Shown here one piece after another: positions 46,831 to 57,683 of a DNA stretch of 64,000 bases (its first letter is position 1; each line of letters starts with the position of its first letter). The notes beneath the pieces were generated by a model. That model saw only the letters and a list, made by a program, of their open reading frames with translations. It had not been told where the DNA came from and did no database searches. Source of the stretch: Sebastes aleutianus (lineage: Eukaryota > Chordata > Actinopteri > Perciformes > Sebastidae); NCBI GenBank assembly GCA_916700875.1, contig CAKAKS010000067.1, forward strand, positions 2,409,409 to 2,473,408, written 5' to 3'. The translations under genes were made by a program, and so were the position numbers.

Positions 46831-47458
46831 TAGCCGTGTTGCAATTCAACTATCAAGCTAATTTTAAGTGAACTTTTGAAATGTCGCAGAAAAAGAAAAA
46901 ATGTGAATTAGGCCGTTTCCATTTACTGGTTTGGAGCGAATGAACTCTGCTACAGCGTAGTTTGGTCAGAAGTTGGAGCTACACACGGCTGTAATCTGCC
47001 CGTAAACAGAGTAGAAGAAGAAGAAGTAGAGATTGTGAGCCGGGAAACAAAACAAGTCACCTTGGTCATCTAACCACCTACGAGAGAAAAAATGGGGAGT
47101 GGTCTTCAGGAATTTGTTTCAATCGGGGAAAGTTTTAATTGTTCTTTCATGTCAGCTAGTATTGGCCATGTTTCATGCTGTCCGGAGACGAAGACGATAT
47201 AAATATATATATGGGAAGACGCTGACAACGGAACCGGCCGATCAGTCACAAGTTCAACATTCGCTACGTCAGAATTTATTCGGCAAAGGCGTTTCCATAT
47301 CCCATTTAGCACATCTACTCTTTTTCGACAAAGGCAAAAACCACTTCAACTTTTTTTTGCAAATGAGGAAGTTTTATCAAATTTTGCCATTTCCATATAG
47401 CTTTTCCAATGAGATACCTCAAAATGTACCTAAAAATGTGCGAATGGAAACACGGCTA
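46831..47458. mobile_element. TAGCCGTGTT inverted-repeat element
   Basis: The left end TAGCCGTGTTGCAATTC pairs with the complement of the right end TAGCCGTGTTTCCATTCGC. A second inner copy, TAGGCCGTTTCCATTTAC, starts at 46909. The open frame 47099-47512 inside it has no recognised domain. The target duplication is not clear. Confidence 0.6.
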
Positions 47459-47999
47459 CTGACAAGAACACACAAATGGTTGACGGTCATGTTTCATTGT
47501 CTGAAAAGATAATCATAAAACATATTCATCAGAATATTTGATAATGGTTAGTCGCAGCTCTATGCTCTATGAATCCCCTGACATTGACATGCAAACAGAA
47601 CAGGCCCTCAGCAGCACTGTGTCAGAACAGTTGGAGAGGCCAGTACTGAGGAGGGCTGTCCCGGTGAGCGCCGCTTACAATCAGGGGGCAATCAAGGAAA
47701 GAACACTCTTACACACATACACACTAACCGACAAGATAGGAGACACAGTGACCTTGTTCAAATGACATGCTTTTCGAAGGTCATATTTAAAAAGAAATAT
47801 GTTTGCCATGCAGGAAATTCTAGACGATTTAAGACGGAACTTGAGGCGAAAGCAAAGTGAGTGCTGAGTCAAATGTGGTGCTGCAGTCCAAACAGTTATT
47901 GACCTTAAAATAACCACATAGAGCAATTCTGTGTTTACATTATGTCTGACAAGCTGAAGCGAGACTCTGGAGGTAGGAAAAAATCAAAGTTTAGCCCAC

Positions 48000-48186
48000 C
48001 TGTCGTTCTGAGGGGGCAGCTCTTTGGCCCACGGCGGCGTCAAGTCAGCGGTGAAGCCCACATCGTCGTGGGAGCTGGATGACGACTGGTCAGAGAGGTG
48101 GGGTGGGAGGAGGGGCGGCCGGTCATCCTCTATGATCACTGTGTCGTCCTGCGGCATGTTGACGGTTGGTGAGAGCTGGTAGTTTC
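48000..48186 (-). CDS. pard3: pard3 exon: segment following PDZ3
   Basis: First pard3 exon visible in transcript order, 187 bp, entering in phase 1 and leaving in phase 2. The acceptor is CTCCAG just above 48186; the donor is CAG|GTGGGC just below 48000. The translation contains NYQLSPTVNMPQDDTVI, an acidic IIEDD stretch, PPLLPPHLSDQ, a serine run and HDDVGF, all hallmarks of vertebrate PARD3 between PDZ3 and the aPKC-binding region. The exon then diverges into LTPPWAKELPPQND, where mammals have a different linker. The serine-rich stretch is likely disordered. No catalytic function is expected; the protein is a scaffold. The exon length is not a multiple of three, so skipping it alone would shift the frame. 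Confidence 0.93.
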
Positions 48187-48689
48187 CTGGAGGAGACAAA
48201 ATCATTGTTTTTTTATTCCTCTGATTTATTCATAACAGTCAGCTGTGTCCATGATGTTTCTCTTCATATTTAAAGAGTTTTCCCGTTGTTCCTACTCTGT
48301 AAGCTGCCATGTCCACCCTCACTCTTATGATTGACCACAAAGATAGGTATAAATAATACATGGTTAATGTCAAGTTCTCCTGCAGAATCAAATGGCGTCT
48401 TTCTCAAGTCTAGTTTTGTCTGATGCAAAACAATCATACAGTGAGAAGTCCATCATACTATTGACAAAAGGACCAATACACAGATTCAAATGACCAGAAC
48501 ACAATCTGCAATCCCTCTGTCCACATGCACCTAAAACCAAAAGCAAAATTAGCTCTGTCATATGTTAGCCTGATGATAATCACCTTCCCTTAAAAGTCTG
48601 TGCATCTAATACTTAAAGGTATAGTTCAACATTTTGGGAAATTCAATTAAATACAGCAAGAGTTAGATGAGAATAGTTCTAATACCATT

Positions 48690-49045
48690 TTTTCCTTCCC
48701 AGTACCGATTCCGATACCCAAACTTAGTAACAAACTGATACCAGCGTGATAAAAAAACATAGTTATGAACAGCTGTGACAAACTACCTGCAATCAGTTGT
48801 TCTTTGCTGCTCTAAAACCATAGTTGCCAGTGGCAGCCCTGATGCATCCAGCACAGTGAAGGCTGCTGTTTTGGAGCGGCAAAGAAGAATTGATTTCCGG
48901 TTAAACAAGTTTATTTCTTTCTGGGTAAATAAATGACGGTATTGGATTGGTGTATAGACTGGCATACTTGCCGATACCCGATCCCAGATTTTGGGCAGTA
49001 TTGGACGCATTTCCGATACTGGTATTGGTATCGGAACAACTCTAT
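48690..49045. mobile_element. Nested repeat with ACCGATTCCGATACC ends
   Basis: Inserted in the outer element at 48613-50100. Near its left edge is AGTACCGATTCCGATACC; near the right is GATACTGGTATTGGTATCGG, whose complement resembles the left. Such GATACC/GGTATC ends mark a familiar fish hAT-like repeat. Boundaries are approximate and no target duplication was resolved. Confidence 0.6.
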
Positions 49046-49524
49046 ATAAGAAGACAGATACCACTCATGTCTGTACGTTAAGTACAGGCCTGGAGCTGGG
49101 AGGCAACTAGCTTACTTTACCATAAAGACTGGAAGCACTGGGGAACAGCTAGCCTGGATCTTCCCATTGTACAACTTGTGGTTTTAGAGGGAGTTGCATC
49201 ACAGTGTTACTTTTTGTTGATGAAAAAAACACGTTTATCCATCTGCCCACAGTACTTCTGGTTGCCTGGCAACTTCATGGTGACGGCAAGACTCCAGGAA
49301 GTCACTGCCTCTGGCTGCTGTTTGGCCATGAAATAGTTAAAGCACAGAACTCCCTGTAAAACTACAAATTGTTGTTTTAAACAAAGAAAGATAACACATG
49401 TTAATCTGTAAATTGTTTAGGTGTTGGTAGGTGCATTTTTGAACTTTGAGACAATGGCTAGCTGTTACTGCTTTTAGTCCTTATGCTATGCTAAGCTAAT
49501 CACCTCCTATCCCCAGCTCTGTAC

Positions 49525-50002
49525 TTAAAGCTAAGGTTGGTATTCTTGAGAAAATATTTTAAAAATGATCAAACCGAAAAAACAGCCCAGTGTTGCCAAC
49601 TCTTTTCCAAAGAAAGCAGCTAGCAGAGAGCAGAGAAAGTCACCAAGTCGACAACACTGACCGTCCGTCCCTTCAGGTCTCCCTCCAAAGACACTCCCCC
49701 CAAAATTATCATTAGCATGTAAAGAACGTACGTGGCTATTGTTAGTACTCACAGCTGTCAAGCTAGCAGGTGACGCGCAATGAGTACACGGGCAGAGTGC
49801 ACGCAGGTAGACAGGCAGGTTGTCCGTCCAATCATTTCATTCAGACCAAATGAAATGATTGGACGGGTTTATTACAGCCACCGATACCAGATTTTTTTTT
49901 TTTCCAGAGCATTTGATTTATCGATTGCTGTCAGGATGTAATAAAAATTTCAATAAATATAACACAAATGCATTTGAAGAACATTACCAACCCTAGCTTT
50001 AA
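49525..50002. mobile_element. TTAA-flanked MITE nested in another TTAA element
   Basis: A 478-bp insertion flanked by TTAA inside the outer element. Inverted ends are AGCTAAGGTTGGTATTCTTG and the complement of AACATTACCAACCCTAGCT. It is non-coding. An inner direct/inverted pair around CCAATCATTTCATTC and AAATGAAATGATTGGACGG (about 49827-49865) forms a further small hairpin. Confidence 0.83.
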
Positions 50003-51919
50003 TGTACAGATACAGTATGAGAGTGGTATCAAACTTTTCATCTCACTCTCAGCAAGGAAGCCAATAGTATATTTCCCCAAATCTTGAACTATTCCTTTAA
50101 CACGTCATTAAGCTGTTTAATGTTCCCACATGAATCAGGTTCATTCAATGTTTTGCTCAATGTTTCCCCCCTTTGTCATGTGCAACATCAAACCAATGAT
50201 TATTTCCAACATTTGAACAGCATCTACGAGGTAAGAGGTATTGCTTCTTCCCACCGTTCAGCATGACGTATACAATAAATATGGATATTTAGCAAGGATG
50301 AATCACTCCACAGCTGCTGATTACTCTGCACAAAGACCACAATCACTGTCAAATGACGCGTGACGTGCATCTGCATATGCCTAAATTATGAGTTTCAGCA
50401 CAAGTCACATTGACTCACATTGCTGCTGCTGCTGATTGAGAACTAGGTAAATGTGATTAGAAATAACATTTAATTCCATTTAGAGGACATGTGATGTCGA
50501 CCTCACCTGTGAAGTGCAACAGTTAATGATGATCACACCTTAGTGATTTGATTGAAAGGATTCAAATATTGGGAAAATAAGACTATGGTCTGACAAAATA
50601 ACACTCATTTCTTTCAGCTCCAAGGAGGATAACAGAAAAATGCTTTAATCTACATGAAAAAAAACAAAACACTTGTAAAAGCTTAGAAAAAGCTGGCCAG
50701 TTACTCGGCTCTTTGCACAACACCCTCAGGAATGAATTTATTTGTGACAACATGCAGCTGCTGGATCAAGCGTGAGACTGCAGGAACCGTTTAATGGTTT
50801 ACAAAATGAAAAGAAAAAAAAAATAATATACAGGGCAACTTTTTAAACCACAAAACATATTTTGAAGTATGAAAGCAGAGTGAAACTGCTCCTGGTTAAT
50901 CAGCTTATATACCAAGTGGAGTTTGGCAGCAGGCACAATGGCGTTCCTATGTCAAAACACTATGATTAATTCAAGCTGTGCCCTCACAAATAAAGATAAA
51001 AACTTCTCTGTGCTGAGGGGAAAAATAAAATAGTCCCCTTTCTCTGCCTCTGAAAAGCACAGCTTAAAACCTCCCATTGATATTCAGCGCATGACTTTGT
51101 CTTTAATCTGTATTTTGAAATTGGGAGCGGGGGGGGCTCCTCTGCATCAAAAGAAGGGCAGCTCATAAAAGCCGTGTGTACTGAGCTCAGGGAGAAGTTT
51201 GTTTGTCTTTAGAAAGCGTTCGGGTTTTTAAGACGGAGACCTGGAGGTCTGAGTCAGGCCTGCTGTTTGTTTCTCACAAACCGAGCGCCGAGAGGATCGA
51301 TGAGCGACCGGGTGCTGCTGCTTCCAGCCAGCGTGGGTGAATGACCTGATGTAAAGGGAGCTGAATGGAGGAAGAAAGGAGCACTGGGCGGTGTGAAAGT
51401 GTGTGTGTGTAAAGGTAGTTTAAAAAAGCCATCGGTGACTGTTCTTTGTTATTTTCCTGGAATAAAAAGAAGTCACAAAGTGACCTTTTATTCAAATTAA
51501 CCCATTAATGCACTTTGTACGTTCTTAACCCTGTTTAAGAAAAATACTATAATCATCAGTCTCGTGCTACCAAGGTTTTTTTTGTGAATGCAACACACTG
51601 TTTTTAAAATGCTCAAATAATCTCATTGATATCTAGTACACTAGAAATGCACTTTTAAATGAGTAGTGTTTTTGCACTAAAAGGCACATTTTAAGCTTAA
51701 TGTTGTAACTGAAGAAAAAATAAAATATAAAATGAAAAATAATAATGACGTGCTAGTTTTAGTTGGTTACACATTTAGATAGTTGATGCAATTAATTTAA
51801 CACTTTAATACCCGTCCTCTTTTGGGTGTGGTCCACCTAAATTAAAAAATTGACGACTGTTCTACTACTGCTCATTAGACCTTTTTTTCTGTTGAATTTG
51901 GACAGAAAGGTTTTCAGGA

Positions 51920-52437
51920 TTAAAGGGGATCTACGCCCATTTTTAAAATTCATACATGTTATTCCTATCGTCTAAGACAGTCCAAAAATATTAGTAAACA
52001 TGAACAACTCTCTCCCAAATCCAAAAACTACAGTGCTAAAACTCAAACTTGTGATGTCATCGGGTATAAAGTGTGGAGCTGCTCCATAGACAATGAATGT
52101 GGAGACATGTTCAGGGGTTCTCAACCAGTGTGCCGCGGCACACTGGTTGAGAACCCCTGTTCTAGATGACACTGAGAGCACCCAGGGAGATGTTCTGAGT
52201 ATATATGGGTACATTTTCTGTTTCACAACTGAGAACACTACGATAAAATAAAGCTCATTTATTATCTATTGGGCAGCTCCAGACTTTATACCCTATGACA
52301 TCACAAGTTTGAGACTTACCTCTCTGGTTTCTGGCTTTGAGAGAGAGTAACTCATGTTCACTAATATTGATTGAACTTTCCTAGATCCATGGAAGTAACA
52401 TATTGGGATTCTTAATTTGGGTGGTGTTCCCCTTTAA
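51920..52437. mobile_element. TTAA-flanked foldback element (AGGGGATCTACG family)
   Basis: A 518-bp element bounded by TTAA, with ends AGGGGATCTACGCCC and GGTGGTGTTCCCCT. Inner arms also pair: CAAACTTGTGATGTCATCGG and TATAAAGTGTGGAGCTGC on the left against GCAGCTCCAGACTTTATA and CCCTATGACATCACAAGTTTG on the right. The loop holds the 48-bp palindrome at 52112-52159. Confidence 0.85.
52112..52159. repeat. Perfect 48-bp palindrome
   Basis: Two 24-base halves are exact reverse complements with no spacer. The sequence begins CAGGGGTTCTCAACCAGTG, has CCGCGG at the centre and ends CACTGGTTGAGAACCCCTG. The outer CAGGGGTTCTCAACC word looks like the end of a fish hAT-type repeat, so this may be two such ends fused head to head. 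Confidence 0.97.
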
Positions 52438-53639
52438 TTGCTCTGTTGGACAGACAGACTGCTTTGAAGGCAGGGAGACCATATTAAGACCATAGTTTTA
52501 AGGCTTCTGGTGGATATTCTGCCATGGATGGTGCCTGGATCACTTTTATTGACAGGCATTCTTCTTGAAAATGACAACAAAAGGCTGAAAAGTCGAGAGT
52601 CTAAGCAGTCCGTGAAAGTTCTACATAGCGGTACCGTCCAATGGGCGAAACAGTGGGGGGTAAAAGGATGATGTGTGTAGACAATGTTGGAGGTGTTAAA
52701 TTGATTAATAAATTGCTTATAATAAAAAAAGGAGAAAAAGTAATAATTCTATGAATAAAAAGTAACTATAAAGATACATATATGTGCATCAGATGTGTCT
52801 AAGAATGCATCTGCGTATTAGTAAATGAGCATTTACCCACACATACACTATAAGTGTGCTGGATGCATCTGCAGAAGTGTGTGAGTGCATGCCCTTAACA
52901 CAGTTAGACCTTTACTGCACTAACTGAACTGTTACAGTGGTGTCAGTGTGTGTGTGTGTTTGTGTTACTTCGGCCCCCTCCTGCTGTGTGTGTTTGTTAT
53001 TCACTGAGAATACGGGAGTCCGGGTGAGTCCTCTAACACAGCATGGCCACTCCTCTCTCTCTCTTTCTCTCTCAGACCACACACACACACGTTTTACACA
53101 CACGTGCATTCACAGAACCACTTAATCCCATTTCCCTAAGCAGTCCAATGCGCGACACTGAGAATCCCATCAATGTCACAGTTTGAATCACTGCAGTACA
53201 ATCAACTGGCAGCTACTGAGTAGAAAGCCAATGAATCTGTCAACTCACTAGCTTAGTAAAAAAAGGAGACAAAAAAGCTTCTTTGTTTTAGTGCCAGCAC
53301 CGAAGGCCAGCCATCCGCCAGCCAACAAAAGCGCTGCCATGTGGACGGAGCGCACACACCCATCACCTGAGAGTCAAACCTTAAAAGAACACACATTATC
53401 TTTCCCAGCGGCTGTAATAATTTCTGACTGAGCTGCAGTGGAACAATAGGTGGCATTTCATTTGAGATTCTCCTATTATCAGATGCTTTTTGTGCAAAAC
53501 TACTGAATACTTGAGGGCAAAAGGGGGAACACGAAATGGCCAGGAGGGAAGAAGGAGGGATGAAAAGATTTTCTAGATGAAAATGGAGATAGCAAGAGGT
53601 GAGAATAACACAGGCAGAGGAGGGTTTTTTCCCCCCTCT

Positions 53640-53890
53640 TTTCATTTTGTCTTGTCTCGGTCTATTTGCATAATTAGTAAAGAGGTTATTGCCATTGGGT
53701 GCTGGGCCTCAAAAGCTATTGGCCTGAAGGAATAATTAAGTCGCTCTCTTATCCCTGGCATCTTCAGAGTGCAGAAAGCCAGCGAGTGATCCAACAGTGT
53801 GCGCGGGCCAAAACGCGAGCTGATACGTTCTGAATGGGAATGATGTTGTCTTCTAAGAAAGCCTAATGCATGATTTATGTTTTGTGGCAC
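53640..53890. other. Candidate conserved noncoding element
   Basis: A non-repetitive stretch with TTTGCATAATTAGTAAAG (octamer/homeodomain-like), GGAATAATTAAGTCGC and GCCTAATGCATGATTTATG. It lies in the presumed 5' pard3 intron. The minus frame 53642-53899 over it has no recognised domain. Confidence 0.2.
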
Positions 53891-54708
53891 CCTTACCATG
53901 AGAGAAAAGACCTATTCAAAGCAACTGTGAAAGACCTCGCAGCACTCACACACAATTTTATTTATTCAAGAGAGGTTTGCTGAACACGCAAAGCCCTGCT
54001 TCGTATTCACACACGTTCACATCTGGGAGCTGCCAAGTACATCTGCAGACTTCTGCTGTTGGCTTCCGAGCAGCAGCACTGCAGCAGCAGCAGCAGCTGA
54101 GAGCCGGGCGTCTGCTTTTCCAGACCATTCCACAGTGTTTAAACCTGTCATGACAGCAACTGTTTCTGTTTGTGAATCCCACCACATTTGTTGATACACG
54201 GAAAAGTACTACATGTGGGAACAATAAATTAGCTTGTGCATTCTCCTAGAGTCATTTCAGGACCACACAAGTTAAAACCGACCCTTAAGCTGCCCTGTCA
54301 TTATAAACACAAGCATTGGTCGAACTGAATTTTAAAGGATTCATCCAAATTACACACAACAAAATCCCATAATAACTCCAGTGGTATCTAGACATGCAGA
54401 TAGTTTTGGTATTGGTTGTCCATGTTCTGTCTGCCTCCACCTCAAGACAATGGGAGCTAATGGAATCGTATTTGCAGCACTCACTGCATTGAAACATAAA
54501 AAACAATAATAAAAATCAGCAGTAACATCTCTGGGTAATCCACAAGAATATGCTGTCAACAGTTTTCTTTGGAACTACTTTCCATTGAAGAAATAGTTCC
54601 AATAAAACTGTAATAGTTGTGTGTGTGTGTGCAGTGTGTTCTCTTTTGTGAGGGTCATTTGTGTGAAATGACCCTTTAAATTCTAGCCAAAATGACAAGT
54701 TGTTATAC

Positions 54709-55215
54709 TTAAAGCTGAAGTAGGCGAGATTGGAGCAAATATGATTTAAAAAAGATATTTTTATAAAACGGTCGCCATATCCTGACAGTAGTACATGAAA
54801 CAGGTAACCTGAAAAAATCATGAGCCTCTGTGTCCTCCGGTGCTCCTAAAGGCATCTGCAAGATTTCACAGACCGGAAGAAAACAAGCAGTCAGAGCTGA
54901 TCTGAGGTCTGCTGTCCATCTGCTGTTTATGAGAGCCGGCTGTCAATCACTCGCGAACTCCGACCAAATGGTCAAACTAGGCAGCGCTGATCAAATATGA
55001 ATCAATATTCTGTGAAGTTGATGCCTATTTCTCTCCTCAGATGTTTTCAGAATCATCTTGTAGCTGTAAAGTGAGAAAGCTTGTGACGCCGCTGCCATTG
55101 TGAAATCTGTTGAAGGAACGCCAAGTTCTGGTCACATGACCGGAGCACAGCCAATAGGAACTCTCTCTCTCTCTCTGAAATGATTTGTGATTGGTCAAAG
55201 TCTCTGGAGACTGGG
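54709..55215. mobile_element. TTAA-type repeat, copy 3 of 3 (inverted)
   Basis: Reverse-orientation copy beginning TTAA then AGCTGAAGTAGGCGAG. It is colinear with the complement of 41569 down to about 41080 (CATGAAACAGGTAACCTG, CGCTGATCAAATATGAATC, GGAGCACAGCCAATAGGAAC). The far end diverges near 55215; the GC-rich stretch to about 55415 could be an extension of the family or unrelated. Confidence 0.78.
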
Positions 55216-56414
55216 CGCAATGGCGGCATTGGTGGGGACGGCGTTACAAACAGCTGTAACCGCCATATAAGAGCAGTGCAGGATGCCAGCCGCGAGCTAG
55301 CCAGTGGACACGCTCACATGCACAAACATGCACTAAAAGGCACGTGTGGCCGGCCCGGCGATGTCGGATTACAACACACAGAGGGAGAGTTACTTCATTG
55401 TCTGCTCAGGTAGACATTACTACTCTATATCTTTACATAGCTAATAGTTGTTTGCTGCTCTATTAATGCTCTGGATATCGTATAGAGCACCATTAAGAAA
55501 GATAAATGAACTACTGTAGCAAGCAGATGAAATGTTTGTCTGGAAACAACTCTGAAGTTGCTCAGATGATAAGTTAACCGACAATTCAGGAACACGTGTT
55601 AACTTAATTGGCAGATACTTTATTATACTCTCAAAGGGACATTTGATATTGTTTCATATGAAAATCTGGCAAACAGAAATGACTAATCCATAAGAGAGTT
55701 CTGCCTTCATATGAGCAAAAACCTGTTTCAGAATGAATCTTTCATTAATAATATAGCAATAACACCTATAAAAAGCTGACTGAAGGGGGATGCCCAGCTT
55801 AAACCCAGAAGCCTGGAAGGCCTTCATCCCCTGTGCTTAGCCCACAGTGGCAAATCAAACAACGCTTCAAATAAATCTTTAATCCTTCCCCAACCTCTCC
55901 AATCTCACTTTGACACAAAACCGCAGAGAGCTTTGATATCTCGAGGTCAAGCCAAGCGCATGGAAAAATGGACCAACATTTCTATGTTTTATTACCAACT
56001 TGATTCGAACTGATTCATAAACCACACGGGGGAAGAAGATCCAAAAAATTTTACAAGACAAATTGGGGTTGAAATTTTCCCTTAGGTGGTCAGGGTAAAA
56101 AAAACAAAACACTCCACTGGGCTGATGAAGTGTTTAATACGCAGGGAAATGTCTCATGTGTCTGTGATAGTTAGTTAGAGTGCACATCCCTCCAGAGGCC
56201 AACCTCGGAGGTTTCTTGCATCTGGTGTCCCGTCTTGTTGCGTTTAGGTGAAATATCAGAGGAAACGGGCCTCTCTGCTCTACCAACCCTGACATCTTCA
56301 TTTACCTGCTTAGCCCTGCCAATTTGTAGTGAACTCAAAAACACACGTGGCACGAGGATCAAAAAGCAGCAGGTGTTGGTATTTGATGAGTCAGGGACAC
56401 ACAGTGTTTTGTTT

Positions 56415-56545
56415 AATCCTCGATTAATTAACCGTGATTAATTGTCCAAAATGTACCTTCAAGGGAGATTTGTCAAGTATTAAATACTCTTATGAACATG
56501 GGAGTGGGCAAATATGCTGCTTTATGCTGCTTTATGTATATACTA
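56415..56545. mobile_element. TAGGGCTGTCAA element, short fragment
   Basis: The words AACCGTGATTAATTG, GGGAGATTTGTCAAGTATTAAAT and GGGCAAATATGCTGCTTTATG match the interior of 25401-26009 in the same orientation. GCTGCTTTAT is tandemly duplicated here. Both ends are missing. Confidence 0.7.
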
Positions 56546-56759
56546 AAAGTGCACTCGGAGAGCGCAGACGTCCGCCAAGACAGGTTTCATGTACGTCGTA
56601 TGTAATGCACGTAACTGTGAACCGGGAAGTATAAAGAGCGGCAAACGCTGCATAGGGACGAGGTCGGGGTGGATGGGGTGGGTCAAAAAACACAGGACTT
56701 TAGCCCAACAGTGTGAAACAACAAGTCAAAGTTGATTTATTTGTCACATAACTTCTCTA

Positions 56760-57280
56760 TTCCTAAACCTAACTAAGTAGTTTTTTTGGCTAAGCCTAAC
56801 CAAGTCAATCTATTCCTAAGCCTAACTAAGTAGTTTAGTCAATCTATTCCTAAACCTAACTAAGTAGTTTTTTTGGCTAAGCCTAACCAAGTCGATCTAT
56901 TCCTAAACCTAACTAAGTAGTTTAGTCAATCTATTCCTAAACCTAACTAAGTAGTTTTTTTGGCTAAGCCTAACCAAGTCGATCTATTCCTAAACCTAAC
57001 TAAGTCGTTTTTATGGCTAAGCCTAACCAAGTCGATCTATTCCTAAACCTAACTAAGTAGTTTTGTTGGCTAAGCCTAATCTAGTTGATCTATTCCTAAA
57101 CCTAACTAAGTAGTTTTGTTGGCTAAGCCTAACCAAGTTGATCTATTCCTAAACCTAACTAAGTAGTTTTGTTGGCTAAGCCTAACCAAGTTGATCTATT
57201 CCTAAACCTAACTAAGTCGTTTTTTTGGCTAAGCCTAACCAAGTCAATCTATTCCTAAACCTAACTAAGTAGTTTTATTT
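56760..57280. repeat. Minisatellite C, ~53-bp dimeric unit
   Basis: About ten copies of a dimer made of CCTAAACCTAACTAAGTAG + TTTTGTTGG and CTAAGCCTAACCAAGT + CGATCTATT. Each half resembles the unit of arrays A and B, so C is a higher-order form of the same monomer. It ends near TAGTTTTATTTTGAAAAG. Confidence 0.93.
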
Positions 57281-57683
57281 TGAAAAGACTGGAGCAGTAA
57301 TTGACACGTGTTGTTGAAAGTCGTGCTGAACGTCACGAAAAAAAAGGGAAATTCTATGTACAGTCTACACTGTAAAAACTGGGATTGGGGTTAATTAATA
57401 TTTAATTAATAAATAATAGTAACTTTTACATAATAAAAAATACTTTATGCAGTTTGGAATCACATTGAGCTGAATTGAACAAATTACAATGATTTATTAA
57501 TTGCATTTTACTTAGTTTTGTTTGAGTAAAATCAGCTATGAATCACTGAGTAGAACTTAATTATATTTTATCAGTTATATTTATCAGTATTAACGATGCA
57601 GAAAATTGATAAATTTTACTCATTGGGATGTCTTTGGTTTCAATCACTTTACTACACTTCCGCCCACGGCATTTTGGCGCCAC

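Larger units (their letters stand above)
8405..48186 (-). other. pard3: pard3 locus (partial): seven coding exons and six introns
   Basis: This is the span of the recognisable part of pard3, the Par-3 scaffold. Par-3 works with Par-6 and atypical PKC at tight junctions and the apical cortex to set cell polarity. Seven exons were placed by matching their translations to vertebrate PARD3 from memory and by GT-AG boundaries on the minus strand. Phases chain correctly from exon to exon (1>2, 2>1, 1>1, 1>1, 1>2, 2>2, 2>2), giving about 423 codons with no stop or frameshift. The PDZ1-3 exons should lie above 48186; none was seen up to 64000, so they are probably outside. The final C-terminal exons and the stop codon were not found below 8405. 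PARD3 fits better than the paralogue PARD3B because of the ETLEEDTEESSRS-type and KKGMLKGLGDMF segments. Teleosts often carry duplicated pard3 genes, and I cannot say which copy this is. Confidence 0.93.
48613..50100. mobile_element. TTAA-flanked element (AGGTATAGTTCAACATTTTG family) carrying nested insertions
   Basis: Outer element of 1,488 bp. Ends are TTAA then AGGTATAGTTCAACATTTTG, and the complement of AGGAATAGTTCAAGATTTGG then TTAA. It is interrupted by two other repeats (48690-49045 and 49525-50002), so the original element was roughly 0.65 kb. A fragment of the same family occurs near 61789. It is non-coding. Confidence 0.82.
48187..57600. other. Presumed pard3 intron 5' of the first visible exon
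   Basis: No pard3 exon was found on the minus strand here, so this is probably intron reaching past the window end. It holds nested TTAA elements (48613-50100), a foldback with a perfect palindrome (51920-52437), a third copy of the 0.55-kb repeat (54709 onward), a fragment at 56415-56545 and a minisatellite (56760-57280). The stretches 50101-51919, 52438-54708 and 55420-56410 show nothing recognisable except low-complexity runs. The segment 53640-53890 looks non-repetitive and could be conserved noncoding DNA. Confidence 0.5.

Noticed and set aside
46899..47512. A 137-codon plus frame at 47099-47512 as a possible gene
   Set aside because: Lies within an element with TAGCCGTGTT termini; no known domain and no exon signals.
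53253..53645. A 130-codon minus-strand frame
   Set aside because: No recognisable motif; does not match the pard3 segments expected upstream of 48186.
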